11,685 bases of DNA from an uncultured Microbacterium sp. (GTDB lineage Bacteria; Actinomycetota; Actinomycetes; Actinomycetales; Microbacteriaceae): the NCBI GenBank assembly GCA_937926065.1, contig CALANM010000035.1, positions 1-11,685 on the forward strand. The letters are read 5' to 3'. Numbering within the stretch: position 1 is the first letter of the stretch; each line of letters starts with the position of its first letter. Both the position numbers and the translations under genes were made by a program. The notes below the pieces were generated by a model. It ran no database searches, had not been told where the DNA came from, and saw nothing but the letters and a program-made list of their open reading frames with translations. Positions 1 through 5,640 of the stretch are shown here, in pieces.

Positions 1-944
1 GCGACCCGCGCCATCGTCTGGTCGCGGTCGGCGATGTGCTTGGCGACGTAGTCGAGGTAGATGACCCCGCCGGCGTTGACGACGAAGTCGGGGGCGTAGA
101 GGATGCCGCGCGCGGCGAGCCGGTCGGCGCCCGTGTGGTCGGCGAGCGGGTTGTTGGCGGGGCCGCAGACGGCGCGTGCGGCGAGCGTGTCGATGACGCC
201 GTCGGTGAGCAGCCCGCCGATGCCGGCGGGGACGAACACGTCGGCGGGCACGAGGTGCTCGGTGCCGGGCTCCACCCAGGTGGCGCCGAGGTCGAGTGCG
301 AGGTGCTGCTTGAGCGGGTTCACGTCGGTGACGGTGAGCAGGGCGCCCTCGGTCGACAGGCGCACGGCGAGACGGCTCCCCACCTGGCCGAGGCCGGAGA
401 TGGTGATGTGTCGCCCGGCCACGTCAGGGCTTCCCGTCACGCGCTCGAGGGTCGCGCGCAGCGACTCGTACACGCCGAGGCTCGTGGGGCCGGCGGGCTC
501 GCCGGAGCCGCCGACGGCGTCGGGGAGTCCGACGACGTGGTCCGTGCGCTCGCTCACGACGAGCATGTCCTCCGTGGTCGAGCCGACGTCCTCCGCCGTG
601 CGGTAGAGGCCGCCGAAGGATTCGACGGCGTCGCCGAGGTCGAGGAAGGCGGCCCGGCGCCGGTCGGCATCCAGCTGGGTGCCAGGAGGCAGGCACAGCA
701 CTGACTTGCCGCCGCCGGCATCCAGTCCTGCGGCGGCGTTCTTGAGCGTCATCGCCGCAGACAGGCGCAGCGCGTCATCCACGGCGTCGGCCCACGTGGG
801 GTACGTCCAGAGGCGGGCGCCGCCGAGGGCGGAGCCGAGCACAGACGAATGCAGCGCGACGGTGATGACGAGGCCGCTCCTGCGGCCCGTGATCACCTCC
901 ACGCGCTCGTGGGTGAAATCGGGCAGGGGCAGGGTGTGCGTCAT
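1..944 (-). CDS. Leu/Val/Phe/Glu dehydrogenase, 3' end cut by window edge
   Basis: NAD-dependent oxidative deaminase of branched-chain or aromatic amino acids (leucine/valine dehydrogenase type), a cytoplasmic enzyme of amino-acid catabolism. 314 complete codons are visible; relatives are usually about 350-370 residues, so only the C-terminus is missing. Seen directly: the substrate/catalytic stretch MTLKNAAAGLDAGGGKSV carries K68 and K80, which line up with the two conserved lysines of leucine dehydrogenase. AEDVGSTTEDM follows, with D119 in the position of the conserved aspartate. The Rossmann motif GLGQVG is at 184-189, then TVTDVNP, whose acidic residue fits NAD preference, then the family motifs GPANNPLA and NAGGVIY near the cut. 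The ATG at 944-942 has AGAGGA four bases upstream. It is separated by 122 bases from the zinc-finger gene upstream, so it may have its own promoter. The exact substrate among Leu, Val, Phe and Glu cannot be fixed from sequence; actinobacterial members are often called valine dehydrogenase. Confidence 0.93.
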   Translation of the reverse strand, partial: MTHTLPLPDFTHERVEVITGRRSGLVITVALHSSVLGSALGGARLWTYPTWADAVDDALRLSAAMTLKNAAAGLDAGGGKSVLCLPPGTQLDADRRRAAFLDLGDAVESFGGLYRTAEDVGSTTEDMLVVSERTDHVVGLPDAVGGSGEPAGPTSLGVYESLRATLERVTGSPDVAGRHITISGLGQVGSRLAVRLSTEGALLTVTDVNPLKQHLALDLGATWVEPGTEHLVPADVFVPAGIGGLLTDGVIDTLAARAVCGPANNPLADHTGADRLAARGILYAPDFVVNAGGVIYLDYVAKHIADRDQTMARV

Positions 945-983
945 CGCGTCCTCTTTCGGCGGCCTTGTGGGCTCTGCGCTGCG

Positions 984-997
984 AACGCCGCGGCGTT
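984..997. promoter_or_regulatory. 14-bp perfect palindrome upstream of the amino-acid dehydrogenase
   Basis: AACGCCGCGGCGTT is its own reverse complement and lies 40 bases upstream of the dehydrogenase start codon, in the 122-base gap after the zinc-finger gene. It could be a regulator-binding site or part of a leader hairpin. On the minus strand a weak -10-like CACAAT (plus-strand 1013-1018) lies just upstream of it. No convincing -35 is seen, so the promoter assignment is tentative. Confidence 0.3.
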
Positions 998-1066
998 GCG
1001 GCATCCACCACTATTGTGCCTCAGCAGGCGTCGGTGGGCGAGGAGTCTCTGTGACGGAGTGAGGGG

Positions 1067-1429
1067 TCAGCGCCCGGCGGCCGTCAGGCGGGCGCGCCAG
1101 TCGAGGGGAACCCGGCCGCGCGGGCCGGGCGTCGGCTGATCCTCGGGATGGCTTGTCGGCGGGGCGAGCGGCGGTCCGTCCACGGCGGCGTCGCTCCCGT
1201 AGTCCCAGAACCAGTCCTCACCGGGCTCGAAGCTCTGGACGACGCGGTGCCCGGTCTGCTCGAAGTGGCGTCGCGCGTGCTGTCCGAGTGAGGTGTCGCA
1301 GCACCCGATGTGGCCGCACGCGGCGCACCGTCGCAGGTGGACCCACCAGCCGCCGAGGCCTTGGCACTCTGCGCACCCGGTGCCCGACGGCGGCGCCGTG
1401 GCGTCGATCAGGTCGTCCGTGTCGCTCAT
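1067..1429 (-). CDS. UBP-type zinc-finger protein (120 aa)
   Basis: Small cytoplasmic protein made almost entirely of one UBP-type (ubiquitin-hydrolase-like) zinc finger. Seen directly: CAEC (C19, C22), then LRRCAACGHIGCC (C35, C38, H40, C43, C44), then the helix QHARRHFEQTGH with H51, H55 and H61. This is the ligand order of the family, which binds several zinc ions. A short acidic and Pro-rich tail follows. In eukaryotes this fold recognises the C-terminal Gly-Gly of ubiquitin; the bacterial ligand is not known to me. The ATG is preceded by a strong ribosome-binding site (AAGGAGG, three bases before the start). The gene begins 34 bases after the stop of the thioredoxin-reductase-like gene, so the two are probably co-transcribed and may work together. 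The family call is firm; the function is open. Confidence 0.9.
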   Translation of the reverse strand: MSDTDDLIDATAPPSGTGCAECQGLGGWWVHLRRCAACGHIGCCDTSLGQHARRHFEQTGHRVVQSFEPGEDWFWDYGSDAAVDGPPLAPPTSHPEDQPTPGPRGRVPLDWRARLTAAGR

Positions 1430-1463
1430 GCGGCCTCCTTCCGGTCGCGTCGTGTCGCCGGCA

Positions 1464-3086
1464 TCAGTCGGCCAGTGCCCGGTGCACGGATGCCACGGCG
1501 CTCGATCCTTCGCCGACGGCCGCTGCCACGCGCTTCATCGAGCCGCGCCGCACGTCTCCGGCCGCGAACACCCGCGGCGTCGACGTCTCGAAGGGGAGCG
1601 GCTCGCGGCCGAGGTGCTGCCAGCGGTCGAGCGACTGCAGGCCGATGTCGGTGCCGGTGCGGATGAAGCCCTCACTGTCACGATCCAGCGAGGGCACCCA
1701 GGATGTGGCGGGATCGGCGCCGATGAAGCAGAACAGGCCGCGCGCGTCGACCTCGCCGACGGTGTCGATGCTCACCGACTCGAGCGCGTCCTCGCCGCCG
1801 AGCCCGACGACGTTCGACTCACGATGGATGCGCACGCGCGGCTCCTCGGACAGGCGCTCGGCCAGGTACGACGACATGCGGGCGCCGAGGTCGCGACCGC
1901 GTACGACGAGATCGACCTGGCATCCGTTCGCCGCCAGGTACAGTGCGGCCTGCCCGGCGGAGTTCGCGCCGCCGACGACCACGACGGGGTCACCGGTGAC
2001 CTGACGCAGCTCGAGGGGCGTGGCGGCGTAGTAGATGCCCGCGCTCTCGAAGTCGCTCCAGCGATCGATGTCGAGCCGGCGATAGGCGGCGCCGGAGGTG
2101 ATCACCGCCGATCGGGCGCGGATGATGCGGCCGTCGGCAAGGGTCACGTCGAGGTCGCGTCCGACGTTCTGCAGCCCGACGGCTTCGCACGGGGCGTACA
2201 CGCGCACGCCGAACTTCAGCGCCTGGAGGGTCGCCTGCCCGATGAGGTCGCCGCCGCTGACGCCGAAGGGGAAGCCGAGGAAGTTCTCGATGCGCGACGT
2301 GGCGGCGGCCTGCCCGCCGGGGGCGACGGCGTCCAGCAGCACGGTGCTGAGTCCCTCGGAGGCGCCGTAGATGGCGGCGGCGAGCCCCGCAGGGCCGCCT
2401 CCCACCACGACCAGGTCCACCACTTCGTCGGCCTGCGCCTGGTAGCTCAGCCCCAGGATCTCTGCGACGGCTCCGGGGGTCGCCCGGGGGATCGGCTCGC
2501 CCTGCACGAACGCGATCGGCAGCTCCGCCTCGGCGATGTCGTGCGCCGCGTGGGTGTCGGTGTCGGCCGGATCGATCGCGACGGCCGCGTGGACGAGGTC
2601 GAGCCGCTCGGCGAAGCGCCGCAGCGCGAGGAAGTCGCTCGACGACTTGTAGCCGACGAACTTGAGGGTCATGGCGGCCGGCCCGTGCCGCAGCGACTCG
2701 CGCCGGGCCCAGAGCGTGTGCAGGATCAGGTCGCACAGCTCGTCGTCCTCGTCCATGAGCCGTCGCAGCTCGGCGCGGGTGACGCGGCGGATGCGGCTCG
2801 GCTTCGTCGTGCGGGCGGACAGGAACGCCGACTGTCCGTTCAGCAGCCCGAGCTCGCCCGCGAACGTCTGGGGCCCCATCGCGGTGATGACGACCTCGCT
2901 CGTCCACCACAGTGCATCCCGAACGATCTCGATCTCGCCGCTCTCGACGACGATCAGGTCGTAGTCGGCGTCGCCGGATCGGAACAGGTAGGCGCCCGCC
3001 GGCTCGTCGGAGACCGTGCCGACCGACGTGAGGCGCGTCCACTGCGCCTCGGTGAGCGTGGGGGAGAGGGCGTTGTCGTCAGTCAT
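1464..3086 (-). CDS. cNMP-binding-like / thioredoxin-reductase-like FAD oxidoreductase fusion lacking the CxxC
   Basis: A 540-residue, three-part soluble flavoprotein. Residues about 10-130 form a cyclic-nucleotide-binding-type beta roll with the GELGLLNG signature at 78-85. The arginine that normally grips the cyclic phosphate is not evident, so ligand binding is uncertain. Residues about 140-210 resemble a thioredoxin/glutaredoxin fold (FVGYKSSSDFLALRRF, then ELPIAFVQG) with no cysteines. Residues about 222-540 are a thioredoxin-reductase domain: FAD motif VVGGGPAG (227-234), PGGQAAATSRIENFLGFP, the NAD(P) loop VGGANSAGQAA (371-381) and FAAGDVR (507-513). Where true reductases carry CATC, this protein reads GIYYAATPLEL. 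Its only cysteines (118, 300, 389, 453) form no pair. It therefore cannot reduce thioredoxin by the usual mechanism and may act as a redox or NAD(P)H sensor or an oxidase. It lies 23 bases after the NhaA-DsbA stop, with GGAGAC ahead of its ATG. Confidence 0.92.
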   Translation of the reverse strand: MTDDNALSPTLTEAQWTRLTSVGTVSDEPAGAYLFRSGDADYDLIVVESGEIEIVRDALWWTSEVVITAMGPQTFAGELGLLNGQSAFLSARTTKPSRIRRVTRAELRRLMDEDDELCDLILHTLWARRESLRHGPAAMTLKFVGYKSSSDFLALRRFAERLDLVHAAVAIDPADTDTHAAHDIAEAELPIAFVQGEPIPRATPGAVAEILGLSYQAQADEVVDLVVVGGGPAGLAAAIYGASEGLSTVLLDAVAPGGQAAATSRIENFLGFPFGVSGGDLIGQATLQALKFGVRVYAPCEAVGLQNVGRDLDVTLADGRIIRARSAVITSGAAYRRLDIDRWSDFESAGIYYAATPLELRQVTGDPVVVVGGANSAGQAALYLAANGCQVDLVVRGRDLGARMSSYLAERLSEEPRVRIHRESNVVGLGGEDALESVSIDTVGEVDARGLFCFIGADPATSWVPSLDRDSEGFIRTGTDIGLQSLDRWQHLGREPLPFETSTPRVFAAGDVRRGSMKRVAAAVGEGSSAVASVHRALAD

Positions 3087-3109
3087 CTGTCTCCGCGGTG
3101 GTGGTCAGG

Positions 3110-4936
3110 TCAGGTCGAGGTCGCGTCCACGCGATCGGCGTCGGCCTGCAGCGCGCGGATGAGGGACTGGGCATCGTAGGGACCGGTGTGGCGGCGTCCG
3201 TTGACGAAGAACGTCGGCACCGAGGTGATGTTCATCGCCTCCGCGTCGAGCATGTCGTCGCGCACACGGGTGGCGACCTCGGCCGACTCCAGGTCGCGTT
3301 CGAAGCGCTCCACGTCGAGGCCGAGGGACTCGGCGAGCCGCACGATGTCCGACGGGCGCTGGTGCTCCTGATCGGCGAACAGGCCGCGCTCGAACTCGAA
3401 GAACTTCCCCTGCAGGCTCGCCGCCTCCGCCGCCTCGGCGCCCGCGAGCGCGTTCGGATGCTGCGAGGTGAGCGGAGCGTGCCGCCACACGTACCGCAGC
3501 CGGTCGCCGAGCTCGCGATGCACCTCCTGGATGGACCCCGACGCCTTGAGGCAGAACTCGCACTGGAAGTCGCCGTACTCGACGATCGTGTACGGCGCGT
3601 CGGCCGGACCCCAGATGTGGTCGCGCTGGGGGTCGATGGGCCGCAGGAGCGTCTGCCCCGTCTCGGTGTCGGTGCGCACGGCATCCGAGATGCGGAAGAT
3701 GACGGTCGCCAGCGCGAACGCGATGACGGATGCCGCGAGCACGCCGACGCGCGCTTCGTTCTGCGCCAGGTCGTCGTGGATGGCGAGGTCGATGATGAAC
3801 AGCGAGATCGTGAAGCCGATGCCGCTGAGCGCCGCGCCGCCCGCGATGCGGTCGAGGGTGAGCCCCGGCCCGAACTCGCCCATGCCGGTGCCGCGCAGGA
3901 TCGCCGTCGAGCCGAAGATGCCGAGGAGCTTGCCGAGCACGAGGCCCGCGACGATGCCCCACGTCAGGGAAGAGGCGAGCGCGGCCCCGAGGATCTCGGG
4001 AGTGACGACCACGCCTGCGTTGGCCAGTGCGAACAGCGGCAGGATGACGTAGGCGACGTAGGGCGCGTAGGCGCTCTGCAGGCGCTCGTTGATCGAGATC
4101 GACTCTCGCAGGCTGTTCGCCGCGGCCCGCGCGTACTCGGTGTTCGGCGACTGCCGGAAGGTGCGCGCGAGCTCCAGTGCGTGCTCCACGTCGCGTCGGT
4201 TGGGGCGGTACACCGGCACGAGGAGAGCGATCGCGACGCCGGCCAGAGTCGGGTGCACGCCCGAGGCGAGGAACGCGAGCCACACGATGATCGCGAGCGT
4301 CGCATACACGGGTCCGCGGCCGCCGCGCAGATACCGCGTGAAGTACACGCCCACCAGGCCGGCGGCGGCGATCAGCAGCGGCCATGGGGAGAACGTCTCG
4401 GTGTAGACGAGCGCGATGATGCTCAGCGCCCCGATGTCGTCGACCACCGCGAGCGCGAGCAGGAACACGCGCAGGCGACCGGGCACCCGTGGGCCGACAA
4501 GCGCGAGCGCGCCGACGAGGAACGCCGTGTCGGTCGAGATCACGACACCCCACGCGCCCGCATGACCCGACGGAGCCGCGATCAGCACGAACAGCAGCGC
4601 GGGAAGCGCCAGCCCCGCGATCGAGGCGATCACCGGCACCATCGCGCGCGACCAGCTCGTGAGCTCGCCGATCGCGAACTCTCGCCGCACCTCGAGGCCG
4701 ACGGTGAAGAAGAAGATCGCCATGAGGGCGTCGTTGACGAGCGCGTGCAGCGTGAAGTCGAGCGTCAGGTCGCCGACCCCCACGATCAGATGCGTCTCCC
4801 AGAAGCCTTCGTAGGAGCCGCTGGACAGGTTCGCCCACGCGATCGCGGCGGCCGTCGCCACGAGCAGGAGCAGTGCGCCGATGCGGTTCTGTCCCATGGC
4901 GCTGATGCGGGAGGCGATGGACTGGCGTGCGGGCAT
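3110..4936 (-). CDS. nhaA: Na+/H+ antiporter NhaA fused to a DsbA-like thioredoxin domain
   Basis: A 608-residue membrane protein. Residues about 15-415 are a complete NhaA antiporter, exchanging cytoplasmic Na+ (or Li+) for external protons. Seen directly: HALVNDALMAIFFFTVGLEV (64-83), STDTAF with D136, the ion-binding pair D166-D167 in AVVDDIGA, and K336 in VLGKLLGI. These match D133, D163/D164 and K300 of E. coli NhaA. Residues about 435-600 are a DsbA/thioredoxin_4 domain with YGDFQCEFC (C459, C462) and the cis-proline motif SVPTFFVNG (P574). NhaA with a DsbA-like tail is a known architecture in actinobacteria, but the tail's job is not established. The frame stays open far upstream (to 5476) only because it lies opposite the deacylase gene. 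The ATG at 4936 is chosen because antiporter-like sequence starts right after it and GAAGGG lies 12 bases upstream. An ATG 13 codons inside (MGQNRIG) is possible. First gene of the apparent operon with the flavoprotein and zinc finger. Confidence 0.93.
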   Translation of the reverse strand: MPARQSIASRISAMGQNRIGALLLLVATAAAIAWANLSSGSYEGFWETHLIVGVGDLTLDFTLHALVNDALMAIFFFTVGLEVRREFAIGELTSWSRAMVPVIASIAGLALPALLFVLIAAPSGHAGAWGVVISTDTAFLVGALALVGPRVPGRLRVFLLALAVVDDIGALSIIALVYTETFSPWPLLIAAAGLVGVYFTRYLRGGRGPVYATLAIIVWLAFLASGVHPTLAGVAIALLVPVYRPNRRDVEHALELARTFRQSPNTEYARAAANSLRESISINERLQSAYAPYVAYVILPLFALANAGVVVTPEILGAALASSLTWGIVAGLVLGKLLGIFGSTAILRGTGMGEFGPGLTLDRIAGGAALSGIGFTISLFIIDLAIHDDLAQNEARVGVLAASVIAFALATVIFRISDAVRTDTETGQTLLRPIDPQRDHIWGPADAPYTIVEYGDFQCEFCLKASGSIQEVHRELGDRLRYVWRHAPLTSQHPNALAGAEAAEAASLQGKFFEFERGLFADQEHQRPSDIVRLAESLGLDVERFERDLESAEVATRVRDDMLDAEAMNITSVPTFFVNGRRHTGPYDAQSLIRALQADADRVDATST

Positions 4937-5050
4937 AAGGGGCGTCGGCCCTTCGATCGGAATGAGTGACAGTCTCCACCTGGAGCGCCCGACCGTCCAG
5001 AGGTATTCCCCGCCATGCCGAAGACGCCAGGGTGAGCCGTCGGCAGGCCC

Positions 5051-5062
5051 TAGGCTGACGTC
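5051..5062 (+). promoter_or_regulatory. Leaderless-type -10 box for the YbaK-family gene
   Basis: TAGGCT (5051-5056) matches the actinobacterial -10 pattern TANNNT. It sits six bases before the ATG, which places the transcription start at or next to the A of the start codon. No Shine-Dalgarno sequence is present. Together these indicate a leaderless mRNA. No good -35 is visible. The 126-base region between this gene and the divergent nhaA gene (4937-5062) must also hold the nhaA promoter, which I could not pin down. Confidence 0.55.
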
Positions 5063-5545
5063 ATGACGCCTCCCGAGCTTCTCCCTGCCCGCAGCCGTCT
5101 CGTCCACGAGGCCCTCCGCGCCGCCGGCATCTCCGGCGAGATCGTCGTGCTTCCCGATGCGGCATCCACCGCCGCGCTCGCCGCCGCCGCTCTCGGCGTC
5201 GAGGTGGGCGCCATCGCCAACAGCCTCGTCTTCTGGTGCGACGACGAGCCGCTGCTCGTGATGACCAGCGGAGCCCACCGCGTCGACACCAGCGCGCTCG
5301 CCGAGCGGCTGGGTCGCGGCAGGATCACGCGCGCCTCGGTCGAACAGGTGCGCGAGGCGACGGGCCAGGTCATCGGCGGCGTCGCGCCCACGGGCCACCC
5401 GGCGCCGCTCACGACGATCGTCGACGAAGACCTCGCGGCCTACCCGGAGATCTGGGCCGCCGGCGGCACGCCTCACACCGTGTTCCCGCTGACGTTCGAC
5501 GAGCTCGTCTCGCTCACGAACGGCCAGGTCGCCAAGGTCGACTGA
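5063..5545 (+). CDS. YbaK/EbsC-family aminoacyl-tRNA deacylase-like protein
   Basis: A 160-residue cytoplasmic protein of the YbaK/ProX/EbsC family. Members hydrolyse mischarged tRNA (for example Cys-tRNA(Pro) or Ala-tRNA(Pro)) in trans as translation quality control. Seen directly: TAALAAAALGVEVGAIANSLVF (36-57, shown by its key pieces), LLVMTSGAHRVDTSAL (64-79), the glycine-rich loop IGGVAPTGHP (104-113), then TTIVDEDL and the C-terminal AAGGTPHTVFPLTFDELVSLT. Length is normal for the family. The position usually held by the catalytic lysine in the I-x-K-S/T-L-V motif is asparagine (N53). I recall this as common in actinobacterial members, which may have a different substrate or mechanism. 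The gene stands alone, divergent from nhaA and convergent with the sugar operon. The ATG at 5063 is supported by the adjacent leaderless -10 box. The family is firm; the tRNA substrate is unknown. Confidence 0.9.
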   Translation: MTPPELLPARSRLVHEALRAAGISGEIVVLPDAASTAALAAAALGVEVGAIANSLVFWCDDEPLLVMTSGAHRVDTSALAERLGRGRITRASVEQVREATGQVIGGVAPTGHPAPLTTIVDEDLAAYPEIWAAGGTPHTVFPLTFDELVSLTNGQVAKVD

Positions 5546-5551
5546 GCCGAG

Positions 5552-5564
5552 CCCGACGGTCGGG
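5552..5564 (+). terminator. Small GC-rich hairpin after the YbaK-family gene
   Basis: CCCGA-cgg-TCGGG forms a 5-bp stem with a 3-base loop, seven bases after the stop codon of the deacylase-like gene. It lacks a T-run, so it is at best a weak or accessory terminator beside the larger inverted repeat next to it. Confidence 0.3.
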
Positions 5565-5571
5565 TCAGCAC

Positions 5572-5634
5572 GACTCCGCCTCAGCCAGATCGAGACCGGC
5601 GCGGGGCCGTTCGCGCTGCGGCTGAGGCGGAGTC
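5572..5634. terminator. Long perfect inverted repeat between convergent genes, probable bidirectional terminator
   Basis: GACTCCGCCTCAGCC (5572-5586) is exactly repeated in inverse at 5620-5634, giving a perfect 15-bp stem. The 33-base loop between the arms contains a smaller CGGC/GCCG stem (5597-5600 with 5606-5609). The element fills most of the 95-base gap between two convergent genes and ends six bases before the stop codon of the debranching enzyme, so it can fold in transcripts from either side. No T-run follows either arm, as is common for actinobacterial terminators. An alternative is a mobile palindromic repeat element. Confidence 0.6.
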
Positions 5635-5640
5635 AAGCGC

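Noticed and set aside
36..704. Plus-strand open frames opposite the dehydrogenase
   Set aside because: They are antisense to a gene with intact catalytic motifs and show no domain of their own.
1293..3179. Long plus-strand open frame (628 codons) opposite the flavoprotein gene
   Set aside because: The composition is dominated by Arg, Gly, Ala and Val with no recognisable domain; it mirrors the minus-strand flavoprotein and zinc-finger genes, which are well supported.
3098..4969. Two long open frames (plus 623 and minus 624 codons) over the antiporter
   Set aside because: Both are Arg/His/Asp-rich shadows of the NhaA-DsbA frame, which carries all the expected motifs.
4937..5476. N-terminal extension of NhaA by 180 codons
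   Set aside because: It is antisense to the YbaK-family gene, low-complexity, and unlike any NhaA N-terminus. Antiporter-like sequence begins at the ATG at 4936.
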